Shown: one piece after another, positions 7,695 through 14,134 of the stretch | Layout of the letters: the number at the start of each line of letters is the position of its first letter | How positions within the stretch are numbered: the first letter of the stretch is position 1 | Source: Candidatus Omnitrophota bacterium | GTDB taxonomy: Bacteria > Omnitrophota > Koll11 > JAHIPI01 | DNA length: 15,586 bases | NCBI GenBank assembly: GCA_028718265.1 | Contig: JAQUMG010000017.1 | Coordinates: forward strand, 1 to 15,586 | Direction: 5' to 3' | Notes under the pieces: generated by a model | Database searches by the model: none | Told to the model about the DNA's origin: nothing | What the model saw: the letters and a program-made list of their open reading frames with translations, nothing else | Position numbers and translations under genes: made by a program

Positions 7695-8888
7695 ATGAAC
7701 ATATTGGTAATTAATTCCGGCAGCTCTTCCGTAAAGTATAAGTTTTTTGACGTAAAAGACGAAAAAGAGCTGGCCAGGGGTGTGGTGGAGAGGATCGGCC
7801 TGAAGAAATCCGACCTGCTGCATATTCCCGCGGACGGCAAAGAAGAAAAAATATCCAGGGAAATACCGGATCATGAGTCTGCCATCAGGCTGGCGCTTGA
7901 TTTTCTTACCCATAAAGAACACGGCGTAATAAAAAACATATCCGAGATCGGTGCCGTTGGGCACAGGGTAGTACACGGCGGCGAGAAATTTTCGGATTCT
8001 ACGGTCATAAACGAAGAAGTCAGGAAGACCATAAAGTCGTATTTTAGACTTGCCCCCCTTCATAATCCGCCAAACTTACTGGGCATTGAAGTAGCGCAGA
8101 AACTGCTTCCAAACATAAAACACGTCGCCGTTTTCGATACGGCTTTTCACCAGACGATTCCTCCGAGCGCTTATCTTTACGGTCTGCCGTATAGTTTTTA
8201 TGAAAAGGACAGAATAAGGCGATACGGTTTTCACGGTACATCGCATAAGTACGCTGCCTTAAGAACGGCTGAGATACTTAAAAAACCGCTGGACAGCTTA
8301 AGGCTGATAATTGCTCATCTGGGCAACGGCTGTAGCATTACCGCCGTGAAAAACGGGCAGTCTGTCAATACGAGCATGGGCTTCACGCCGCTTGAAGGAC
8401 TATTGATGGGGACGCGTTCGGGCGATATAGATCCCGCCATAGTTTTATACCTGATGAGAGAAAAAGGCCTTTCCGCCGAAGATATAGATGCTCTCCTGAA
8501 TAAAAAGAGCGGGTTACTGGGTATGTCCGGGATTTCAAGCGATATGCGCGATGTGTATGAAGCGCTTAAAGACGGCAATAAAAAGGCAAAGCTTGCGTTC
8601 GAGGTGTTCATAGACAGAATTCAGAAATATATCGGTTCTTATATAGTGGCCATGGATGGGGTGGATGCCATAGTATTCACAGCGGGAATAGGGGAGAACC
8701 ACGCTTCCACCCGAAGCGCCGCATGCGAGAAACTCTCTTTCCTGGGCGTAACCATAGATGCAGAAAAGAACGATTCCGCAGTCAAAGAGAAGATAATCAC
8801 CACCGATGATTCAAGGGTCAAGGTACTTGTTGTGCCTACAAACGAAGAATTAATGATAGCCCGCGAAACATATAGACTTGTTAAATAA
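7695..8888 (+). CDS. ackA: Acetate kinase
   Basis: This cytosolic enzyme transfers phosphate between acetyl phosphate and ADP, yielding acetate and ATP at the end of acetate fermentation, or runs in reverse to activate acetate. The 397-residue length is typical. Signatures are NSGSSSVKY at 7-15, GHRVVHGG with R91, the catalytic D148 in FDTAFHQTIP, YGFHGTSHKY with H180, AHLGNGCSI near 207-215, MGTRSGDIDP with R241, and GIGEN at 331-335, covering the whole ASKHA-fold active site. It stands alone here, with its own promoter, an AGGA ribosome binding site seven bases upstream and a strong terminator. The usual partner phosphotransacetylase (pta) is not next to it, so acetyl phosphate must come from a gene elsewhere. 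Confidence 0.98.
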   Translation: MNILVINSGSSSVKYKFFDVKDEKELARGVVERIGLKKSDLLHIPADGKEEKISREIPDHESAIRLALDFLTHKEHGVIKNISEIGAVGHRVVHGGEKFSDSTVINEEVRKTIKSYFRLAPLHNPPNLLGIEVAQKLLPNIKHVAVFDTAFHQTIPPSAYLYGLPYSFYEKDRIRRYGFHGTSHKYAALRTAEILKKPLDSLRLIIAHLGNGCSITAVKNGQSVNTSMGFTPLEGLLMGTRSGDIDPAIVLYLMREKGLSAEDIDALLNKKSGLLGMSGISSDMRDVYEALKDGNKKAKLAFEVFIDRIQKYIGSYIVAMDGVDAIVFTAGIGENHASTRSAACEKLSFLGVTIDAEKNDSAVKEKIITTDDSRVKVLVVPTNEELMIARETYRLVK

Positions 8889-8907
8889 GCGATAATACGG
8901 AATAAAT

Positions 8908-8945
8908 AAAAAACCCGCGTTTACAAAAATAAACGCGGGTTTTTT
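8908..8945. terminator. Bidirectional rho-independent terminator
   Basis: A perfect 16-bp inverted repeat: arms 8908-8923 and 8930-8945 around a CAAAAA loop. The GC-rich core CCCGCG is flanked by six A on the left and six T on the right, giving a U-tract on either strand. It would end ackA on the plus strand and the MscS-like gene (stop at 8961) on the minus strand. Confidence 0.93.
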
Positions 8946-8960
8946 ATTTGCCTTAAAATA

Positions 8961-9623
8961 TTATCTATTATTCTTTAACTTATCAACCCATTCGGATATT
9001 AATTTTCCTGCTACATCCTTTGAACCCAGGCCGAACGCTAACCCGAGAGCCAGGCCGACAGTTCCAAGCACTATATTCATCGCAGAAACTATTACAGTGC
9101 CTATTCTTAGTTCGTCCAGCGCGATGACGACCGTGAAAATGATTATCGCAATCTGGGCTATCTTCGACAACATACTTGCCTGGTTGACGCCGACGTTGGC
9201 GGTGATCGCCTTTACTATCGTGGCTACAAAGGACGAGATGAATATACCGAGGACTAATATTATGATAGCACCTATTACGCTCGGCAGGTATAAGAGTATC
9301 TTATCAAGCAGATTAGAAACGCCTACTAAGGCCATGAGATCCAAAGCGGATATCAGTACCCCTAAAATGATTACCCAGTATATAATGACGCCCAGCAATT
9401 CAGACAGTGTGTACTTCACACCGCCTTTCCTTAAAAATTCCGCAACCTTTGTCTCTTCGGCTATAGAATCTAACCGTATGGCCTTCAGCATCTTGGTTAC
9501 AAAGACCATGATTAACTTTGCTATTAACCAGCCGACGATGAATACAAGGACAGCCGTTAAAAATTGAACGAGGAAAGACCAGCCGCGCAGCAACAACTCC
9601 TTTAATGGTGTAATCGCGTCCAT
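8961..9623 (-). CDS. MscS-related small membrane protein (TM/pore helices only)
   Basis: A 220-residue inner-membrane protein with about five hydrophobic helices near residues 17-45, 75-98, 110-140, 153-170 and 178-200. The last, GTVGLALGLAFGLGSKDVA (187-205), resembles the glycine/alanine-rich pore helix TM3 of MscS mechanosensitive channels. The protein then stops after an amphipathic segment and lacks the cytosolic beta and alpha/beta cage domains. Such 'conserved TM helix' relatives are known in bacteria; gating by osmotic tension is inferred only. The start is the ATG at 9623, because CCTCCTTTT at 9629-9637 (AAAAGGAGG on the coding strand) lies five bases upstream. A GTG at 9641 is in frame but lies upstream of that site. 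Confidence 0.78.
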   Translation of the reverse strand: MDAITPLKELLLRGWSFLVQFLTAVLVFIVGWLIAKLIMVFVTKMLKAIRLDSIAEETKVAEFLRKGGVKYTLSELLGVIIYWVIILGVLISALDLMALVGVSNLLDKILLYLPSVIGAIIILVLGIFISSFVATIVKAITANVGVNQASMLSKIAQIAIIIFTVVIALDELRIGTVIVSAMNIVLGTVGLALGLAFGLGSKDVAGKLISEWVDKLKNNR

Positions 9624-9642
9624 AGCTACCTCCTTTTGCACA

Positions 9643-9671
9643 AGTTTATCACATTATCCGCATTGTGTCAA
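9643..9671 (-). promoter_or_regulatory. sigma70-type promoter of the MscS-like gene
   Basis: A perfect TTGACA on the minus strand (9666-9671) and TAAACT (9643-9648) with a 17-bp spacer, in the 60-bp gap after the cyclophilin stop. It gives a leader of about 12-15 nt with the strong AAAAGGAGG site. Confidence 0.6.
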
Positions 9672-9683
9672 TGAATCGAGCGG

Positions 9684-10241
9684 CTATTTTTTTGTGTATG
9701 CCTTGACGATTTTTTGCTCGACAAGGGGCTTGCCGGACGAATTGGTGCTTGTACTTTCTATCTTCCGGACTATGTCATAACCGGCAATGACTTTGCCGAA
9801 TATCGTATGATGCATATTCAGCCACGGAGTCTTGGCAGTGGTAATGAAGAATTGGCTTCCGTTGGTGTCGGGTCCGGCATTAGCCATAGCCAGTATACCG
9901 TAGTTATCAAACTTGATATCCGGACTTACCTCATCCGAGAATGCTTTTCCCCAGATAGATGTTCCGCCCCGGCCCGTTCCGGTCGGATCGCCGCCCTGTA
10001 TCATGAAACCTTTTATAACTCTGTGGAATGTTATCCCGTCATAATATTTCTTTTCGACAAGGCCGGTAAAATTTTCGCATGCCTTCGGAGCTACGTCAGG
10101 CATAAGCTCTATCTCTATCGCGCCCTGATTTGTTTCTAAAACTACAATATTATTATTCATGCCGCATGTTCCTCCGTGAATGTTAACACCCATTGTCGAT
10201 AAAAACAGTATCATCGCTATAATTAAAAGTTTCTTTGTCAT
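9684..10241 (-). CDS. Cyclophilin-type peptidyl-prolyl cis-trans isomerase, exported
   Basis: It catalyses cis-trans isomerisation of peptidyl-proline bonds as a folding catalyst. The 185 residues comprise an N-terminal hydrophobic signal segment (KKLLIIAMILFLSTMG, 3-18) and a complete compact bacterial cyclophilin domain from about residue 31. Active-site motifs are FHRVIKGFMIQGGDP (72-86) with catalytic R74, GSQFFIT (128-134) and WLNMHHTIFGKV (140-151). Location is probably periplasmic. The HGGTC sequence near 22-26 is not a convincing lipobox. A GGAGG at 10171-10175 lies ten bases before an internal in-frame ATG at 10160 (residue 28), exactly where the mature domain begins, so a second cytoplasmic product is conceivable. 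The main start has AAGAAGG upstream and a recognisable promoter. Confidence 0.93.
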   Translation of the reverse strand: MTKKLLIIAMILFLSTMGVNIHGGTCGMNNNIVVLETNQGAIEIELMPDVAPKACENFTGLVEKKYYDGITFHRVIKGFMIQGGDPTGTGRGGTSIWGKAFSDEVSPDIKFDNYGILAMANAGPDTNGSQFFITTAKTPWLNMHHTIFGKVIAGYDIVRKIESTSTNSSGKPLVEQKIVKAYTKK

Positions 10242-10264
10242 ACAATACCTTCTTTCTTGCGTTT

Positions 10265-10293
10265 ATTTTATCCTAAATAAGGGTTCTTCGCAA
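10265..10293 (-). promoter_or_regulatory. sigma70-type promoter of the cyclophilin gene
   Basis: Minus-strand TTGCGA (10288-10293), 17-bp spacer and TAAAAT (10265-10270), in the 54-bp gap after the rlmK-like gene. A Shine-Dalgarno AAGAAGG lies between it and the ATG at 10241. Confidence 0.55.
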
Positions 10294-10295
10294 CA

Positions 10296-11267
10296 TTATA
10301 TTGCTGTCATCCGCCAGCATCGGTGAACCTGACGATTGCGGTAATCTTCGGGAATGGTTGCCTGCGTGATCTCGGCCAGATCCCTGACGGGAAGGCCGTC
10401 GAGACGCGGTTCAAACCGCTGGTGATTGGTAGAGAAAAACACCAGAGCGCCCGGAGCCATTACCTTCAGAACGTCCCGGATGAGGGCGGGATGGTCGCGG
10501 TTGATATCGAAAGATACCCCGCGATTCAGGTCATTAAAAAACGACGGAGGATCGACGAAGGCAAGCGTAAACCGCTTACCCTGGCGATGGGCCTGTTTCA
10601 GGAACTGCATTACATCCGACTGCACGAGGGAATGCCGCGGGCCCCAGAGATTGTTCAGTTCTAGGTTGTCCTTCGCCCATTTGAGATGTGTGGATGACCG
10701 GTCTACGGTAACAGTTGTCCTGGCGCCGCCGGCTGCCGCGGCACACGTAAAGGCACCGGTATACGCGTATAAGTTCAGAAAATCTTTTTCTGCCGCCAGT
10801 TTTCTGATAATAACCCGGGTGTCACGGTGATCGGAATATAACCCGGTATCAAGAAAATCATCCAGATTGACCCAGAAGCGGAGATCCCGCTCGCGTACCT
10901 CGAAACGCTTACCTTCGTAACTTATTCTTTTATAGCGCGGGCCTTTTTTTGTCTTTGTCTGCCGGCGCTTGAAATGGACATTTTCCGGCGGAAGATTCAG
11001 GGCTTCGGCTACCGCTTTTGCCATTTGGGGAAGCCACTCCGGACCGGTCTGCAGCCGAACATATTCGGCAATTACCGCGTGGCCGGCATACCAATCGACC
11101 ACAGCGCGAACTTCTTTGATATCCCAGTCGTAGAGCCGGAAGCAGTCGATGTTCTGGCGTCTGAAATGTTTTGATAAATGGCGGAATCGCTTGCGTATGC
11201 GGTTTGCTAATATCTCCGCGTGGTGTTGGGTCTTTTCAGGTGTGACCAAACCTTTTAGTGCGTACAT
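10296..11267 (-). CDS. RlmK-like 23S rRNA (guanine-N7) methyltransferase, stand-alone
   Basis: A Rossmann-fold SAM-dependent methyltransferase of 323 residues matching the C-terminal RlmK half of E. coli RlmKL, which makes m7G2069 in 23S rRNA. The match runs from HHAEILANRIRKRFRHL (15-31) through NLDDFLDTGLYSDHR (134-148), the SAM loop FLNLYAYTGAFT (163-174) and the catalytic-type FVDPPSF (237-243), to EDYRNRQVHRCW (307-318). The THUMP and RlmL half found in gammaproteobacteria is absent. Target assignment is by homology; a related RlmI-type m5C activity is less likely because the ANRIRKR and DLAEITQATIPEDY segments follow RlmK. The ATG comes three bases after the upstream stop and shows no Shine-Dalgarno, implying translational coupling. 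Base composition looks more GC-rich than its neighbours. Confidence 0.85.
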   Translation of the reverse strand: MYALKGLVTPEKTQHHAEILANRIRKRFRHLSKHFRRQNIDCFRLYDWDIKEVRAVVDWYAGHAVIAEYVRLQTGPEWLPQMAKAVAEALNLPPENVHFKRRQTKTKKGPRYKRISYEGKRFEVRERDLRFWVNLDDFLDTGLYSDHRDTRVIIRKLAAEKDFLNLYAYTGAFTCAAAAGGARTTVTVDRSSTHLKWAKDNLELNNLWGPRHSLVQSDVMQFLKQAHRQGKRFTLAFVDPPSFFNDLNRGVSFDINRDHPALIRDVLKVMAPGALVFFSTNHQRFEPRLDGLPVRDLAEITQATIPEDYRNRQVHRCWRMTAI

Positions 11268-11270
11268 TAT

Positions 11271-12989
11271 TTATTCACTGCCGCGTAAGACCCAGTAGTC
11301 TACATTATTCTCGGTTTTCAGAAGATAAAGGCATCTGTTCGCGTGAGAGTCGCCGCTGAAGAGACGCATATAAAAATCATTATAAAATTCCGGTGATTCT
11401 AGGTAATAGCCGTGCTTATAGCTTGAGTTGTTTATAGGGGTTACATCAATAATAGACACGGCGTCGGGATTCAGAGATTTGAGGTATAATAAATCCTTTG
11501 TTTCGTCAAGTTGTTCATTTTCTTTTATCTCTTCGCGCCCCAGGCGTTTTTCGCGGTTTATTATTCCGCTTATGAGGAGTGCCGTATCATCTGAGGAGAC
11601 ATAAGCGGTCAGCTTTTTTGAAAACGCCGTTATTTCGTTTTTAAACTGCGCGTCAAATTCATTTTCGCTTACATCGGGTGCCGCCAGTATTACATGAGTT
11701 ATTTCCGTATCAGGGTCTGAGAGGTCTTCATACTTATACATCCGGTCGAAGGCGTCGCACACGATCTGGCAGCCTAAACTGGATGCCTTGATCCACAGAT
11801 TTTCCGGTTTAACATCCCGTATAATCCTGGTCAGAAGATCCCCCAGATACGGCCCCGAACTTATCGCGTAAGTGCGCGCTTTTTTATATCCCCTGATGGG
11901 AAGGGGCTGGTTTCCCGGCCAGTCAAAAAGCAGGACAGGAGTGTTTACGTCGAGGAGATACGAAAAATATGCGGCCTTTATCGCCGTAGCCTCAAAGTCA
12001 TCATTGTAGCCGAATACTATTACGAGCAAAGATTTATGAGGGGAATTTTTTACCGCATCGCTTAATTGGTTTATAAAGGTATCCTCTTCCGACTTTTGGA
12101 CATCCTGTATGCCTATCAATCCTCTTCGTTCAAGCCGGTGCGGCAGCATTTTTCCTATTTTTATATTAGGGTCTATTTTTATGGTAAGATTACCATAAGT
12201 CAGGTTTTCCGCCATGTTGTTATTAAAGAAGAGAGAGGAGTCTTTTGTATTTCTGATGCCCCTCGTAGTAGCGTAAAATATGTTCATCGCTCTGTAGCGG
12301 CCTTCCGTAGTATACGGAATACGCCTGTAGAGATTTTTAGTATAAGAAGAAGACGGTTTGGCGGGAAGATATGCGCACCCTGTCATAAGCGAGAGGCAGC
12401 ATAGCGATAAGATAAGCAGCGCCGCTTTTCTTCCCAATGCAACGGCCTTTCCGCGGACGCCGGGCTTGTTCCTGACGTTGCCGGATACACCGGCATTCGG
12501 GATGAGGAGGGAGGCGAACTTCATGTTGGTATAGCTTGCTGTTAGCTTAAAAGGTTTTTCCAGGGCATCGAGTCCGACATCCTCAAAAGCGCTTGCGATT
12601 ACGACCAGAGTTTTACCCTTTAACGGCGTTTCCATTGTATTGGCGGCGTTATCCCATTTGTAAAGCGAGAACATTCTGTCAAAAATGATTTTAGTCTGCG
12701 CGCTCGCACTAAAAAAGTAAAGCGGCGTCGCAAAGACTATGACATCGGCTTCTATCATTTTTTTAAGGACAGGTTTTGCTCCGTCATTGATGACACACTC
12801 ATATTCGTCGAGTTTTTGGCATGCCCTGCAGGAGGTGCAGCCCGCGGCCTTATATTTGAGGAAAGCCAGACGGACGGTTTCAGTTTTGGCGCCTTTTGAG
12901 CGCGCACCCTCGATAAACCAGTTTATGAGCGTTTCTGTGTTGCCGTTCTTTTTGGGGCTTCCGGATAGTATTAATATTTTTTTGGGCAT
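11271..12989 (-). CDS. Flavodoxin-like FMN reductase fused in frame to a lipoprotein-type DUF900 alpha/beta hydrolase
   Basis: One uninterrupted 572-codon frame joins two normally separate proteins. Residues 1 to about 187 form a complete WrbA/multimeric-flavodoxin NADPH-dependent FMN reductase: phosphate loop SGSPKKNGNT (9-18), cysteine cluster CTSCRAC (51-57), ATPLYFFS, and the usual C-terminal helix ending KAVALGRK. That helix runs straight into LLILSLCCLSLMTGC, a lipoprotein signal peptide with lipobox cysteine C205. The remainder is a DUF900 alpha/beta hydrolase with VFGYND near 325-330, a nucleophile elbow ASSLG (S404; first Gly replaced by Ala), VSSDD near 464-468 and a C-terminal SYKHGYY (H526). 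A TTG codon at 12437 would start a 388-residue lipoprotein with a perfect 20-residue signal peptide. The main ATG has AAGGA eight bases upstream. The rlmK-like gene follows after 3 bp. Confidence 0.85.
   Translation of the reverse strand: MPKKILILSGSPKKNGNTETLINWFIEGARSKGAKTETVRLAFLKYKAAGCTSCRACQKLDEYECVINDGAKPVLKKMIEADVIVFATPLYFFSASAQTKIIFDRMFSLYKWDNAANTMETPLKGKTLVVIASAFEDVGLDALEKPFKLTASYTNMKFASLLIPNAGVSGNVRNKPGVRGKAVALGRKAALLILSLCCLSLMTGCAYLPAKPSSSYTKNLYRRIPYTTEGRYRAMNIFYATTRGIRNTKDSSLFFNNNMAENLTYGNLTIKIDPNIKIGKMLPHRLERRGLIGIQDVQKSEEDTFINQLSDAVKNSPHKSLLVIVFGYNDDFEATAIKAAYFSYLLDVNTPVLLFDWPGNQPLPIRGYKKARTYAISSGPYLGDLLTRIIRDVKPENLWIKASSLGCQIVCDAFDRMYKYEDLSDPDTEITHVILAAPDVSENEFDAQFKNEITAFSKKLTAYVSSDDTALLISGIINREKRLGREEIKENEQLDETKDLLYLKSLNPDAVSIIDVTPINNSSYKHGYYLESPEFYNDFYMRLFSGDSHANRCLYLLKTENNVDYWVLRGSE
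12435..12452 (-). promoter_or_regulatory. Candidate internal ribosome binding site and TTG start for the lipoprotein hydrolase
   Basis: On the minus strand GGAAAGG (12446-12452) is followed after eight bases by an in-frame TTG (12435-12437). Starting here gives M-GRKAALLILSLCCLSLMTG followed by Cys at residue 21, an ideal lipoprotein signal. This would split the long frame into a flavodoxin and a lipoprotein that share codons. Confidence 0.4.
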
Positions 12990-13033
12990 GGCCTAGTCCT
13001 TTTTTAGAGAAAGATCATTGTCCGAATAGTTTT

Positions 13034-13408
13034 TTATTTATTTTTGTTTCGATGATACTCAATTTCACTACGGAGCTCTTTATTAACAATTTTAGTGGCT
13101 TCTGCCGTTGTCTTAGCCATTATAAGCAATTCTTCTTGAAGTTTCATACGTTCAGCCGTCTCTTTCTTGAGCTCCAAAAACCTGCGCCAGGCGAAAATGG
13201 CCAGACCGATGCTTAAAGTCAGGAGGCCGGTAATGATTTCATCGACCAAAGTTATCGTCCAGGGATCTTTTTTGAACAATTCCATTAAGAACGCAAACAC
13301 ATTAAAATGATATGAAAGAATAAATACTATGATGATGGCGATAAGGATTATAACAAAGTCTTTAAAAGCGTTTGAAAGTTTAACTTTGGTTTTTGGTGTA
13401 TTTGTCAT
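13034..13408 (-). CDS. Small two-TM membrane protein with C-terminal coiled coil
   Basis: I do not recognise a family. The 124 residues begin with a basic N-terminus (KTKVKLSNAFKD). Two hydrophobic helices follow, near 18-42 and 52-74, separated by the short polar stretch KKDPWTI. The tail from about residue 75 is charged and heptad-like (RRFLELKKETAERMKLQEELL onward) and should form a cytoplasmic coiled coil of roughly 40 residues. The layout is similar to the membrane input part of sensor kinases or to small scaffold proteins, but no catalytic domain follows. AAAGGAG lies about ten bases before the ATG, supporting translation. It is first in the minus-strand run, 44 bp before the flavodoxin/hydrolase gene, with which it may be co-transcribed. 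Confidence 0.7.
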   Translation of the reverse strand: MTNTPKTKVKLSNAFKDFVIILIAIIIVFILSYHFNVFAFLMELFKKDPWTITLVDEIITGLLTLSIGLAIFAWRRFLELKKETAERMKLQEELLIMAKTTAEATKIVNKELRSEIEYHRNKNK

Positions 13409-13554
13409 TTTGTACTGACTCCTTTATATCCGTTTATCATCTTCAGAGTTTCTTCCGCAGTGACCCGTCCCTAAGTGCTACGTCCCCCCGTTTTTCTCTT
13501 AGATACTTTCGTTTTCACCTTGCCATCCATACCCCATAATTCTACCTCAAACAA

Positions 13555-13589
13555 AAACCCTCTGCAACATATTTAATTGCAGAGGGTTT
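13555..13589. terminator. Hairpin, terminator-like on the minus strand
   Basis: Thirteen-base arms AAACCCTCTGCAA (13555-13567) and TTGCAGAGGGTTT (13577-13589) with a 9-nt loop. On the minus strand the stem is followed by a run of five T (from the A-run 13553-13557), as in an intrinsic terminator. On the plus strand the T-run is only three long. Confidence 0.65.
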
Positions 13590-13657
13590 AAGCAATAAGG
13601 TCCTTCGCTGGCTAAAATGCGCGCTCTTGCTCGCATTTCTGACGCTGCCTCAGGATC

Positions 13658-13697
13658 AAAATTAAAAAGCCGCATTTTAATGCGGCTTTTTAATTTT
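13658..13697. terminator. Near-perfect 19-bp inverted repeat, bidirectional terminator-like
   Basis: Arms 13658-13676 and 13679-13697 are perfect complements around two central bases. The GC core GCCGCATT is flanked by A-runs and T-runs on both sides (five T, then AATTTT), so it could end transcription in either direction. Confidence 0.7.
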
Positions 13698-13789
13698 GGC
13701 TCCCCATTCAGACTATCAACGAACCTTTCCTTTAATTTTGCCGAATACAATTCACGGCTGTAAGAAAAAGGATCTCTGATATGACTCGG

Positions 13790-13827
13790 CACGGCCGCAG
13801 GCCGCCCGCACCCGGCCTGCGGCCGTG
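13790..13827. repeat. GC-rich 15-bp inverted repeat
   Basis: Arms CACGGCCGCAGGCCG (13790-13804) and CGGCCTGCGGCCGTG (13813-13827) are perfect complements around an 8-nt loop. There is no T-tract, so it is not an intrinsic terminator. It resembles a REP-like palindrome or protein/recombinase site and sits in a GC-rich patch unlike its surroundings. Confidence 0.6.
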
Positions 13828-13955
13828 TGCGTCCTTGCCCTACCCGCTGAAGCATAGATGCATGTAAAACAGCTACAGGCTCGTCCGCGCCCGCCTTCTA
13901 CAATCCAAAATGATCTCGTGGACGGCGGGCTGCCGAGCCATATTGCCAAAATATG

Positions 13956-14000
13956 ATTTAGTGGGCAAATTTTGATGCGCCCAAAATTTGCCCACTAAAT
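13956..14000. repeat. Perfect 19-bp inverted repeat upstream of the GHKL operon
   Basis: Arms 13956-13974 (ATTTAGTGGGCAAATTTTG) and 13982-14000 are perfect complements around a 7-nt loop. It lies about 50 bp upstream of the -35 box of the GHKL operon. It has no classical T-tract, so a binding site, recombination site or mobile-element end is as plausible as a terminator. Confidence 0.65.
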
Positions 14001-14051
14001 GCCGCTGTTATTCTTTTGGCACAGATACCTATAATATGATGCGTTTTCTTG

Positions 14052-14080
14052 TTGACAGAATGCAAATATTTTGTTACTAT
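14052..14080 (+). promoter_or_regulatory. Near-consensus sigma70 promoter of the GHKL operon
   Basis: A perfect TTGACA (14052-14057), 17-bp spacer and TACTAT (14075-14080). The expected start is near 14087, giving a leader of about 48 nt with AAGGAGG at 14123-14129. It is among the strongest-looking promoters in the window. Confidence 0.75.
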
Positions 14081-14092
14081 TTAAACAGTTGA

Positions 14093-14111
14093 TAACCCTT
14101 GCAATAGGTTA
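14093..14111. promoter_or_regulatory. Candidate operator just downstream of the promoter
   Basis: TAACC (14093-14097) and GGTTA (14107-14111) flank a central TTGCAA palindrome, forming a 19-bp imperfect dyad at about +6 to +25. That is a common place for a repressor to block initiation. No regulator gene is visible in the window. Confidence 0.3.
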
Positions 14112-14134
14112 ATTAATTATATAAGGAGGAGAAA

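Larger units (their letters stand above)
13409..14051. other. Gene-poor, palindrome-rich spacer between the housekeeping block and the GHKL operon
   Basis: About 640 bp with no convincing gene. It contains four strong inverted repeats (13555-13589, 13658-13697, 13790-13827, 13956-14000), each listed separately, and a short direct repeat of CGTCCC (13466-13471 and 13481-13486). Minus-strand open frames exist at 13547-13855 and 13752-13949, but they run through the hairpins and have no ribosome binding sites. Composition changes abruptly, from AT-rich to a GC-rich patch at about 13785-13935 and back. This is what a patchwork junction or recombination-prone border looks like. Confidence 0.6.

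Noticed and set aside
9639..9641. GTG start for the MscS-like gene
   Set aside because: It sits upstream of the AAAAGGAGG site, which correctly positions the ATG at 9623 instead.
13547..13855. Minus-strand 102-codon open frame in the spacer
   Set aside because: It runs through two of the inverted repeats, ends within the T-tract of one, has no ribosome binding site and its start lies in a GC-rich palindromic patch. More likely chance or a repeat-derived frame than a gene.
13752..13949. Minus-strand 65-codon open frame
   Set aside because: Cysteine/arginine-rich translation of the GC-rich palindrome region, with no translation signal and overlap with another spurious frame.
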